In this document: positions 24,552-31,629 of the stretch, piece by piece
Position numbering within the stretch: position 1 is the stretch's first letter
How the letters are laid out: the number at the start of each line of letters is the position of its first letter
Assembly (NCBI GenBank): GCA_964511155.1
Contig: CAZEEJ010000023.1
Location: 1 to 41,873, forward strand
Length of the DNA: 41,873 bases
Direction of reading: 5' to 3'
DNA from: JAAYDF01 sp964511155
GTDB lineage: Bacteria; Planctomycetota; Phycisphaerae; UBA1845; PWPN01
Notes under the pieces: generated by a model
What the model was told of the DNA's origin: nothing
Databases searched by the model: none
The model's input: only the letters and a program-made list of their open reading frames with translations
Position numbers and translations under genes: made by a program

Positions 24552-25571
24552 CTTCTCCCGCCGGATGATCTCCGCATCCGCCACGAACCCTGCCTTGAGT
24601 CGCAACGTCTCCAGCTTGCCCGAGACTTCGTGGGCCATGCGGCTGTTGGGAAACTCCTGCCGAATCCGCAGCCCCACCTCCAGGGCATCCCGCCATCGGG
24701 CCTCGGTCACCGCCAGCCCGAACTGTACCCCGAGGTTCACCAGTCGGGCCTTGAACACGTGCCGGGCGGAGTCCTGCAGCGCCTGGGCCTCCTCCTTGGA
24801 CAGGTACTCATCCAGCTCGGTCAGGATGCTGATGCCGCGGTCGACCTCCTCGCGCTCGACTGCCGTCTTCCACTGGGTGAGCAGTTCCTGCTTGCGGGCC
24901 TCGCGCAGTCGGTTGAGGGCCGTCGGCAGAGCCGCCACCCGCTCGTGCCGCGGGAACAGCTTCATCAGCCGCTCCGACTCCCCCGCCGCCCGCGCCCACT
25001 GGTGCTCGGCCATGAGCTTTTCGATGTGGACGATCGCCTCGTTGATCTTCTCCTCGATGGTCATCTCGCGGACTTGGGCGATCTCCTCACGCAGTTTCTG
25101 GGCCTCCTCCCGGTACCCGAACCGCCGCTCCATCTCGTCGATCAGGTACTGCGCCGCCCCCATCTCGCCGCTGTACATTTCTTCGCGGATCGCCTGACGC
25201 AGGGAGTCACGTTCAAGGTCGCGGTGGGCCAGCGACTTGGCCGCGTCGGAGATCTGGCTGTTGTGGGCGATGAGCTTGACCAGCGGCTCGATCCGGTCGA
25301 CCGCGTCCAGCAGGTGCAGCGAATGACGGTACAGCCGGCCGATGTTCGCCTCCGCCTGCCCCGCCGTTTCCATGAGCACGAACACGAACAGCGACTGCGA
25401 CGCCAGCAGCAGCCCCGCCACCAGCAGCAGTGCCCCCGTCGTCCGCGTCCCCGGTTCCAGCAGCAGATAGACCCCGGCCGCCAGCAGGATGAGCCCCACC
25501 GCTGTTCCCGCGATGGTCAGGGCCAGCGACAGTTGCCGTACCGGTCGTTGCGGCGAAGGTGTCTCCACCAC
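24549..25571 (-). CDS. Membrane-anchored helical (coiled-coil/TPR-like) protein
   Basis: A 340-residue protein I cannot assign to a family. Two membrane segments at about 15-38 and 45-66 form a hairpin anchor. The remaining 270 residues are charged and helical, with heptad-like stretches (for example KLREEIAQVREMTIEEKINE) and helix pairs like TPR or tetratricopeptide-like solenoids around 180-320. The start is GTG 25571 with GGAG about ten bases upstream. The 26-bp palindrome array lies 30-160 bp upstream of this start. The downstream end contains a heptamer array. The function is unknown, perhaps a scaffold on the cytoplasmic face. Confidence 0.75.
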   Translation of the reverse strand: MVETPSPQRPVRQLSLALTIAGTAVGLILLAAGVYLLLEPGTRTTGALLLVAGLLLASQSLFVFVLMETAGQAEANIGRLYRHSLHLLDAVDRIEPLVKLIAHNSQISDAAKSLAHRDLERDSLRQAIREEMYSGEMGAAQYLIDEMERRFGYREEAQKLREEIAQVREMTIEEKINEAIVHIEKLMAEHQWARAAGESERLMKLFPRHERVAALPTALNRLREARKQELLTQWKTAVEREEVDRGISILTELDEYLSKEEAQALQDSARHVFKARLVNLGVQFGLAVTEARWRDALEVGLRIRQEFPNSRMAHEVSGKLETLRLKAGFVADAEIIRREK

Positions 25572-25602
25572 GGTCGGATTACTCCTGCATTCTCACCCGG
25601 AC

Positions 25603-25732
25603 GCCGAGCGAACGCGTTCGCGTCTTCGGACCGAGTAAACTCGTTCACGTCCGGGACCAAGTGAGCTTGCTCACGTCCTGGACCAAGTGAACTCGTTCAC
25701 GTCCTGGACCAAGCGAACTTGTTCACGTCCCG
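25603..25732. repeat. Five 26-bp tandem units with palindromic cores
   Basis: Units at 25603, 25629, 25655, 25681 and 25707, each 26 bp with no spacer. The outer part is near-constant (GACCAAG at the left, CACGTCCTG at the right). The core is a 14-bp inverted repeat that differs between units: GCGAACGCGTTCGC, GTAAACTCGTTCAC, GTGAGCTTGCTCAC, GTGAACTCGTTCAC and GCGAACTTGTTCAC. Several changes occur on both arms together, keeping the symmetry. It lies upstream of the GTG start at 25571. Confidence 0.92.
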
Positions 25733-25734
25733 CT

Positions 25735-25856
25735 GCCGCTTGCGGCTTCGCACGAAGGCGCAGGCGCCTACCCGCACTCTACGCTTCGTCCGCCATCGCG
25801 TCAACGAGTCGTGGTGGACCCGGACCTGCACGCGATCGTGCGAAGCCGCAAGCGGC
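25735..25856. repeat. 21-bp inverted pair, family H
   Basis: The family H core, beginning GCCGCTTGCGGCTTCGCACG, lies at 25735-25755, and its exact reverse complement at 25836-25856. A third exact copy is at 38974-38994. Each copy also contains the small palindrome CCGCTTGCGG. Confidence 0.88.
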
Positions 25857-25927
25857 GGCTCCCCGTTCCCCGACCCCTGATCCCCGCCCCCCGGCCCCCG
25901 ATCCCCGTTATCGCGATGCTCGGCTTG

Positions 25928-27868
25928 TCAGCCGCCGGTGCGGAAGCCGATGCGAGGGCGATGGTCGGCGGTCAGGGCGCCGTCGAGCTCGGCCTGCACG
26001 GCTTGGCGGAAGTCGGCCATGCTCACCCGACTCTCCGGACCGCGACACATGGCCCGCCGGGCGGCGTTGAGCACGACGTTCTTGATCTGACCGCCGGACA
26101 GGTCCGCGCCGCGCAGCTCGCCGAAATCCACGTCGTCCGCCAGCGGCAAAGCCTCGGGCAGTAGCTTGCGCCAGATCTTGGTCCGCATGGCCGCGTCCGG
26201 CCGATCGAAGTGCACCTTCAGACTGATGCGCCGCTCCAGGGCCGGGTCCAGGCTCACCTTGCGGTTCGTCGCCAGGATGCACACGCCCTCGAAACGCTCG
26301 AGCTCCTGCAGGAGCACGTTGACCTCCCGCACCTCCCAACTGTGGGTGCTCGCATCGCGGTTGAAGAACATCGCGTCGGCCTCGTCCCAGAAGAGCACGG
26401 CATCGTGCCGGGCCGCGTTGCGAAATGTCCTGGCAATGCGTTTTTCCGTCTCGCCCACAAAGCAGTTCTGGATCTGGGCGTAATCCACCACGAGGATGTG
26501 CCGATCCAACTCCGCGGCCAGGGCCTCGGCGGCGGCGGTCTTGCCCACCCCGGGCGGTCCCTCGAAGAGCAGGGTGACCGCGCGCCCGTAGGTGATCTGC
26601 CGACCGAGCCCCCACTCGTCCATCAACCGGTGATGCTGCCGGGCCTGCACGAGGGCCATGGCCAGGCTCTGCTGGATGTCGTCGGCGAGCACCAACTGGT
26701 CGAGGCGCATGTTCGGGCGGCGCAGACCCGCCGCCTTGCGGATCTCCGGCGAGGTGCAGCGCTCCACGCCGAGCAGCCTCAACCCACGCTCGCCCAGCTC
26801 AAACTCCACCGTTTTGAGATCATCCGGTTGATCGCTGACAAAAGAACCGGTCCCCTGGGACGGGCGAATGAGCTCTTGACGCAGCAGCAGGCTACCGGCC
26901 GTCAGTTCGGCAAATCCATTCTCGAATTCCTCCGCCTGCCGCGTCCGCGCCCAGACAAGGTACTCGCCCGTGAACAGTTCATGATCCTCAGGCAGATGGG
27001 CCAGCGTTTTGCCGACCAGGGCCAACAGGATGAGTTCATGACTCGGATCGCGGTCCACCTCCGCCAGCAGCCGGGCCAGCCCCCAACCCGGATGCAGGTC
27101 CAGAACCGCGTGAAGCTCGCTGATTCGTTGGCGCAGCCCCCGCCGGAGGTTCCTGGCGCGCAGCGAAAACGGCAAACCCACACTCACGGTCTGCATGGCC
27201 TCCGCGTAGCGGGCGATCGCACAGGTGACCTTCCGCAACCAGCGATGCAGATCCTTCTCGGTGTGTACGTCGATCCGGCGGGTGGCGAGCACCCCGCCGT
27301 GGATAAGTTCGTCCATGACCGTGGGATCGAGGGCCAATGGCCGTTCGCGGAGTTCCGAGTCGCCGTCCTCGTCCTCTTCGAGGATGAGCATCTCGCTTTC
27401 GGCGAGCCGTCCCGGCGGGATCACCGACCGCATGAGCTCCAGCCCATGACGCTGGCTGGGACGCAAGAGCCCGGTCAACTCGAGCAATGTGGAGCAGCCA
27501 CACTCGGTCATCGACATCCTGCCCAGGGCCGTGACCAGCAGGGCTTCGATCTCGACCGGCTGAAGCTGCAGACCGCAGCAGCGCTCGGCCAGCGGCACCC
27601 GGTCCCGTGACGCCGCAAAACGGGCGTGGAAGGTCTCGGTCAGTTGCCGGGCTTTTCGGATCAGGCTTTGCTTGGAATGCGATTCCATGAGCCGATCCCA
27701 GCGATCCACGGCTTCGCGGGCGCGGATGATCTCCGCCATGGCCTCCAGCACTTCGTCGGCCGAGGCAAAGGGCTGCCGGGCGAGGCGTCGCGACGGCTGG
27801 CGGGTCTCCTGGGCAGCGGTCAGAACGCGGGAGTTGCGGCGGCGTCGAAGGGGTCGAGGGGTCGGCAT
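25928..27868 (-). CDS. AAA+ ATPase with long N-terminal region
   Basis: A 646-residue protein. The C-terminal third is an AAA+ domain: Walker A GPPGVGKT (437-444), Walker B VLFWDEAD (491-498), sensor 1 in ILATNRKVSLDPALE, and paired arginines in ERRISLKVHF that can act as fingers. The first 400 residues are helical with an acidic patch (LEEDEDGDSE near 165) and no recognised fold. Closest in layout to bacterial AAA proteins of the SpoVK/CbbX-like group that remodel protein partners. ATG 27868 was chosen since upstream sequence is repeat-like. It is divergent from a WYL regulator gene, 181 bp between starts, with a dyad between them. Confidence 0.85.
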   Translation of the reverse strand: MPTPRPLRRRRNSRVLTAAQETRQPSRRLARQPFASADEVLEAMAEIIRAREAVDRWDRLMESHSKQSLIRKARQLTETFHARFAASRDRVPLAERCCGLQLQPVEIEALLVTALGRMSMTECGCSTLLELTGLLRPSQRHGLELMRSVIPPGRLAESEMLILEEDEDGDSELRERPLALDPTVMDELIHGGVLATRRIDVHTEKDLHRWLRKVTCAIARYAEAMQTVSVGLPFSLRARNLRRGLRQRISELHAVLDLHPGWGLARLLAEVDRDPSHELILLALVGKTLAHLPEDHELFTGEYLVWARTRQAEEFENGFAELTAGSLLLRQELIRPSQGTGSFVSDQPDDLKTVEFELGERGLRLLGVERCTSPEIRKAAGLRRPNMRLDQLVLADDIQQSLAMALVQARQHHRLMDEWGLGRQITYGRAVTLLFEGPPGVGKTAAAEALAAELDRHILVVDYAQIQNCFVGETEKRIARTFRNAARHDAVLFWDEADAMFFNRDASTHSWEVREVNVLLQELERFEGVCILATNRKVSLDPALERRISLKVHFDRPDAAMRTKIWRKLLPEALPLADDVDFGELRGADLSGGQIKNVVLNAARRAMCRGPESRVSMADFRQAVQAELDGALTADHRPRIGFRTGG

Positions 27869-27971
27869 AGTCGGTGCTCCAGTCGAGGCCCGGGGCCTCG
27901 TCAGCTTCGTGAAGCCCGCAGGGCCGACGTGGCCTTGCTTCGTCACCGGCACCAGGGTAGAGTCGCCGGTG

Positions 27972-27986
27972 GGACATATAGTGTCC
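27972..27986. promoter_or_regulatory. Candidate operator between the AAA+ and WYL genes
   Basis: GGACATATAGTGTCC is an inverted repeat of GGACA and TGTCC with a five-base spacer. It is AT-richer than its surroundings and lies 63 bp before the WYL start and 103 bp before the AAA+ start. Autoregulators of the WYL group often bind such dyads. No experiment supports it here. Confidence 0.4.
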
Positions 27987-28049
27987 GACCCCGGCGGAAA
28001 ATTGTTTTTTGGTTTTTGCCGCGGCACCGGCCGGTGGCAAGGGGGTTGC

Positions 28050-29063
28050 ATGCCCAGGAATCCGACCGTCGTACCACCCCGGATGGGCCCCGCCGCCCTG
28101 ACGCGCATCCTTCGCATCGACCGAGAGTTGCGATCCGGTCAGCAGGTGACCTGTGCCCGCCTGGCCGCCGAGTTGGAGGTGGATGCCCGCACCGTCCGCC
28201 GCGACATCGACTTCATGCGCGACCAGCAGCGCGCCCCGATCGAGTTCGATAGCCGGGCCAACTCGTATCGCTACACCGACCCGCAGTATGTGCTGCCGGA
28301 GGTACGGCTCAGCGAGGGCGAGCTGCTCCACCTGCTGACCGCCGAGCGGTTCGTACGCCAGGCCCGCGGTACGCCTCTGGCCGATACCCTCGAAACCCTC
28401 TACACGAAGATCCGCGAACGCATGACCGACCAGGTCGACGTTGACCCGCTCGTCGTCCGGCGGCAAATCAGCTTCCACGCCACGCCGGGCAGGCGGATCG
28501 ACGAAAGAATCTGGTCGAACGTCTTTGCCGCCCTCCGCAAGTGCCACGTCGTCGAGATGACCTATCAAGGCCTCAAAGATGGGGTTCCCGGTTCACGCCG
28601 CGTTGAACCGTTGCATATCGCCTGCGTGGACGGCGACTGGTACCTGATCGCCCGCAACGAGGGAACGCAGGACGTACGCCACTTCGCCATGTCACGGATC
28701 GGGCAGGTGCGGGTCACGGAGGAGGAGTTTGCGTGGGAGGATTACGACCCCGAGGCGTTGCTGAGCAACCGTTTTGGGCGGTTCATCGGTCGGCCGGGTG
28801 ATTGTCTGCGGGTCGTGCTGGAGTTCGTCCCGGAAGTGGCTCCGGCGGTCAAGGAACGCTCATGGCATCCGCGCCAGGAGTTGGAGGAACTGCGCGATGG
28901 CCGCGTCCGCCTGACGCTGCCGATCCCCAGGGATGCCGTGGCGGAGATCCGGCGATTTGTGCTCGGCTGGGGCTCACGCGTCAAGGTGATCCAGCCGCGG
29001 GAGTTGCAGGAAGTGGTCATCGCCGAAGCCCGGGCGATGTTGAAGGCCAACGAGTGCGACTGA
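28050..29063 (+). CDS. WYL-domain transcriptional regulator
   Basis: A 337-residue regulator. An N-terminal winged helix-turn-helix (about 14-70) contains VTCARLAAELEVDARTVRRD as the recognition region. The WYL domain spans about 160-235, with DGDWYLIARNEG as its signature, and the C-terminal WCX extension runs to the end (ERSWHPRQELEELRDGRVRL...). WYL proteins sense ligands, often nucleic acid or nucleotides, and include PafBC and the defence regulators BrxR and CapW. ATG 28050 is preceded by AAGGGGG. The divergent AAA+ gene and the dyad between them suggest it controls that gene and itself. Confidence 0.9.
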   Translation: MPRNPTVVPPRMGPAALTRILRIDRELRSGQQVTCARLAAELEVDARTVRRDIDFMRDQQRAPIEFDSRANSYRYTDPQYVLPEVRLSEGELLHLLTAERFVRQARGTPLADTLETLYTKIRERMTDQVDVDPLVVRRQISFHATPGRRIDERIWSNVFAALRKCHVVEMTYQGLKDGVPGSRRVEPLHIACVDGDWYLIARNEGTQDVRHFAMSRIGQVRVTEEEFAWEDYDPEALLSNRFGRFIGRPGDCLRVVLEFVPEVAPAVKERSWHPRQELEELRDGRVRLTLPIPRDAVAEIRRFVLGWGSRVKVIQPRELQEVVIAEARAMLKANECD

Positions 29064-29138
29064 GGACGCCTCGCTATCTGTGTCTATCTGGGTGATCTAT
29101 GGGCTGACTCCCCCCCGTGACGGCCTGCAACGCCGAGG

Positions 29139-29321
29139 TCACGCGACCTCACCGGCGTTGCCCGGCTGCTTCTCCTGCAGTTCCTTGATCTTCTTGTCGA
29201 GCCGGTACTGCAGCCATTTCTCGCGGCGGTGTTTCTCTTTGGCGACGAGGCGCAGGAATACGGCTACGCCGCCGACCAGGACCATGAGCATGAAGAAGGT
29301 GGGTGCGTCAGGTGGGGGCAT
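29139..29321 (-). CDS. Small single-pass membrane protein
   Basis: A 60-residue predicted product with a membrane segment at about 9-26 (FFMLMVLVGGVAVFLRLV) and a basic, helical C-terminal half (KEKHRREKWLQYRLDKKIKE). The pattern of one helix plus a charged coiled coil is common in real small membrane proteins. No strong ribosome site is seen, and I do not recognise the family. It is convergent with the WYL gene. Confidence 0.45.
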   Translation of the reverse strand: MPPPDAPTFFMLMVLVGGVAVFLRLVAKEKHRREKWLQYRLDKKIKELQEKQPGNAGEVA

Positions 29322-29555
29322 GGTAGATTACCCGGCAGCTTCCGGCAGGCCGGGTCCGCCGGCCCGCTCGGTCGCCGGCTTATTCATCGGCCGCTCCGCA
29401 GGCCAAGTTCAGATCCGCGTGCCTGCCACTGCTCTTTGAGCAGTACGGTGCGTGCAGATCTCCGAAGCCCCGCCGCAGGGCGGCCGCGCGATCAACCCGG
29501 TAGCTGGCCGAGACGGAGCCGCCGGTCGCCACAGGGGGCGACCGCTACGGGGTTT

Positions 29556-30995
29556 TCATGTGCGAGCGAGGCGGGCCCAGTAGCCGCCGTCACGCCACGT
29601 ACCGGGGGCCGTGCCCGGGTCGGGGAACGTCCGGCGGCTGTCTACCACACGCCACGCATCCTGCCGGTCGATGAACCGCTGCACGACCTCCTCGTTCTCC
29701 TCTGCCTCCAGGCTGCACGTGCTGTAGATGATGCGGCTGTGCGGGCCGGCCAACCGCCGGGCACGGTCCAGCAACGCCGACTGGAGGTTCGCCAGTGCCT
29801 CCAGACTGCGCCGGCTCGCGCGGTAGCGGGCCTCCGGACGCCGGGCCAGCACCCCCGTGTTGCTGCACGGGGCGTCCACCAGAATCCAATCCACCCGCTC
29901 CAACTCGCGGACGGCCTGCTCCAGCCTCTCGGGCATCACCGTCCGCACGCAGGTCAGCCCGAGCCGCCCACAGTTCTCCTCGACCTGCGCCAGCCGTTCC
30001 CCGTCCTTGTCACTGGCCAGGACGCAGCCCGTGTCCCGCATCAGCTCGGCCACATGCGTTGTCTTGGTGCCCGGGCCGGCACACAGGTCGACGACGACCT
30101 GCCCCGGCTCAGGGGCCATCGCCCGCACCACGTCCATGGCGGTGCGGTCCTGCGTCTGGAACAGACCCTCGGCGAACGCCCGCGTCTGCACGAGCGGTAC
30201 GCCGGGGGCGACCGTCACCACCCCCTCGTCGGTGTGGAGTTGAGCTTCAATACCCTCACCGTGCAGCCCAGCAACGAGCTGGGCCGCGTCCGTACGCAGC
30301 CCGTTGGGCCGCAACACCGTGGTCGGCCGGCAGATGCCCGCCATGCACACCTGCCGGGCCACCGCCGGCCCAAACGCCCCGATCCACCGCGCGACCAGCC
30401 AATCCGGGTGCGACGTGGCCGCCGCCAGGTAGTCGATAGGCTGGTGGTCCGGGTCCGGTAACACCTCGCGGCTGAACTGGCAGCACCAGGCGGCGTCCAC
30501 CGGGATCGCCCGGCGCGGGTCGCATTGCCCGGCCGGCACCCGCCGCTGCTCGATCTCGCGCTGGAGCTGTCGCAGGACGGCGTTGACGAACCGGCCGGCC
30601 CGGACGCCCCCCTCCGCCTTGGCCTGTTCTACCGCCTCGGCGACGGCCGCGAACGGGGGGATGCCGTCCAGCCAGATCAACTGGTAGGCCCCGAGCTGCA
30701 GGATGTGCTGGAGCCGGCGGTTGATCCGCTGCCAGCCGTGGGCCGCCAAGCCCCCGATCACCCGGGCCAGCGTCAGCCGGTGCCGAACCACGCCCAGGAC
30801 CAGCTCCGTCGCCAAGCCGCGTTCCCCGGGCGGCAGGCGTCCCCCGTCAATCAGCGATTCCAGCGACGCACGGCTGGTCCGACGGCCCTCCCGGAGGTCG
30901 GCCAGGACCGCCAAAGCGGCCCGGCGGGCCGTATACGGCGGTCGGGGTGGGCGGCTGGCCGGGCTGGCTTGCGGTTCGCTCATCGTCAGGAGCAT
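29556..30995 (-). CDS. rsmB: 16S rRNA (cytosine-967-C5)-methyltransferase RsmB
   Basis: A 479-residue RNA methyltransferase. The N-terminal 150 residues are a NusB-like RNA-binding domain (RRAALAVLADLREG, then RGLATELVLGVVRHR). The methyltransferase domain has the SAM motif VVDLCAGPGTKTTHVAEL, DAPCSNTGVLARRPEARYR with the release cysteine in DAPCS, and the catalytic cysteine in YSTCSLEAEENE. It methylates C967 of 16S rRNA in E. coli numbering. ATG 30995 or ATG 30983 may be the start; GGGG just upstream mildly favours 30995. It is divergent from infA. Confidence 0.93.
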   Translation of the reverse strand: MLLTMSEPQASPASRPPRPPYTARRAALAVLADLREGRRTSRASLESLIDGGRLPPGERGLATELVLGVVRHRLTLARVIGGLAAHGWQRINRRLQHILQLGAYQLIWLDGIPPFAAVAEAVEQAKAEGGVRAGRFVNAVLRQLQREIEQRRVPAGQCDPRRAIPVDAAWCCQFSREVLPDPDHQPIDYLAAATSHPDWLVARWIGAFGPAVARQVCMAGICRPTTVLRPNGLRTDAAQLVAGLHGEGIEAQLHTDEGVVTVAPGVPLVQTRAFAEGLFQTQDRTAMDVVRAMAPEPGQVVVDLCAGPGTKTTHVAELMRDTGCVLASDKDGERLAQVEENCGRLGLTCVRTVMPERLEQAVRELERVDWILVDAPCSNTGVLARRPEARYRASRRSLEALANLQSALLDRARRLAGPHSRIIYSTCSLEAEENEEVVQRFIDRQDAWRVVDSRRTFPDPGTAPGTWRDGGYWARLART

Positions 30996-31072
30996 ACCCC
31001 AAACGCCCCTCGCGGACACCCAACAGGGCCGGCGTGACCCAAGGGATAACCGGTCCGCCAGCAACCGCTCCC

Positions 31073-31150
31073 AAGCCCAGGGATAACCGGCCCGCCAACA
31101 TTCCTTCGCTGATCCGATGAATCATTCGAGGGCCGGTTATCCCTGGGCTT
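31073..31150. repeat. Perfect 21-bp inverted repeat (GGATAACCGG type)
   Basis: 31073-31093 (AAGCCCAGGGATAACCGGCC plus C) and 31130-31150 are exact reverse complements around a 36-bp loop. A third, diverged copy in direct orientation lies at about 31038-31060 (CCCAAGGGATAACCGGTCCG). The group is near neither stop codon. Confidence 0.9.
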
Positions 31151-31159
31151 CCTCGACCC

Positions 31160-31186
31160 CACCCGGGGACTTGCGTCCCCGGCTCG
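31160..31186 (+). repeat. 27-bp hairpin repeat, family G, copy 2
   Basis: Identical to 24377-24403. It stands next to the inverted repeat and upstream of infA. Both copies are followed by C-rich sequence ending in CCCGACCCC-like runs. Confidence 0.85.
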
Positions 31187-31286
31187 TGTCACCCGACCCC
31201 TGATCCCCGTCCCCCGTCCCCCGACGCCCGACCCCCGCCGCCCAACCTGTCACGGATGCCGACGGGGGGCTCCCAGGGCCGGGGAT

Positions 31287-31314
31287 TTGCTTTGGGACGC
31301 CGAAAGAGGATAAT
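31287..31314 (+). promoter_or_regulatory. Candidate infA promoter
   Basis: TTGCTT (31287-31292) and GATAAT (31309-31314) with 16 bp between them, 75 bp before the infA start. The match is fair, and the position is sensible for a strongly expressed gene. Confidence 0.35.
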
Positions 31315-31389
31315 GGTGCCTTCGACGCCGGGTACCGCCGTGCGTAGCGGGTGGTCTCAGCCGTACGAGTCTGTTGAGGTAGTCCGAAC

Positions 31390-31617
31390 GTGGCCCAAAC
31401 GGAGAGTATTCAGTTCGAAGCCCGGGTGGTCAAGGCACTGCCCAACGCCCAGTTCATCGTTGAGGTACAGACTGGTGACGTTAAGCACGAAGTCCTCGCC
31501 CATATTGCCGGCAAGATGCGCAAACACTTCATCCGCATCGTGCCCGGCGACACGGTAACCGTCGAGGTTTCCCCTTATGATCTGAGCCGCGGGCGGATCA
31601 CCTACCGCCAGCGCTAA
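31390..31617 (+). CDS. infA: Translation initiation factor IF-1
   Basis: A 75-residue OB-fold protein that binds the ribosomal A site during initiation. The sequence MAQTESIQFEARVVKALPNA, then FIVEV, HIAGKMRKHFIRIVPGDTV and VEVSPYDLSRGRITYR matches the family along its whole length. The start is GTG 31390, with GAGGT about ten bases upstream. It is a single gene here, not in a ribosomal protein cluster, and convergent with the Ycf46-like ATPase gene, with 12 bp between stops. Confidence 0.96.
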   Translation: MAQTESIQFEARVVKALPNAQFIVEVQTGDVKHEVLAHIAGKMRKHFIRIVPGDTVTVEVSPYDLSRGRITYRQR

Positions 31618-31629
31618 ACTCCACCGCCA

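Larger units (their letters stand above)
25572..25927. other. Intergenic region with palindrome array and inverted repeats
   Basis: 356 bp between two minus-strand genes. It contains the five-unit 26-bp array (25603-25732) and a perfect 21-bp inverted pair at 25735-25755 and 25836-25856. The rest is GC-rich with C-runs (CCCCGATCCCCG type). No gene is seen. Confidence 0.75.
30996..31389. other. Divergent rsmB-infA intergenic region
   Basis: 394 bp with the 21-bp inverted pair (31073-31150), a further partial copy at about 31038-31060, the family G hairpin (31160-31186), C-runs at 31195-31240 and a candidate infA promoter. No gene is seen. Confidence 0.7.

Noticed and set aside
24105..25664. 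Long forward frame over the repeat region and the membrane-anchored gene (519 codons)
   Set aside because: Its first third translates tandem repeats, and the rest is opposite a gene with two membrane segments and a ribosome site.
25603..25732. CRISPR array
   Set aside because: The 26-bp units are contiguous with no spacers, and no cas gene is near.
26210..27610. Long forward frame opposite the AAA+ gene
   Set aside because: The minus strand holds clear Walker motifs; the forward frame is low in structure and without homology that I recognise.
29428..29444. ACTGCTC-TTT-GAGCAGT hairpin as the rsmB terminator
   Set aside because: The stem is short and no T-run follows in the direction of transcription.
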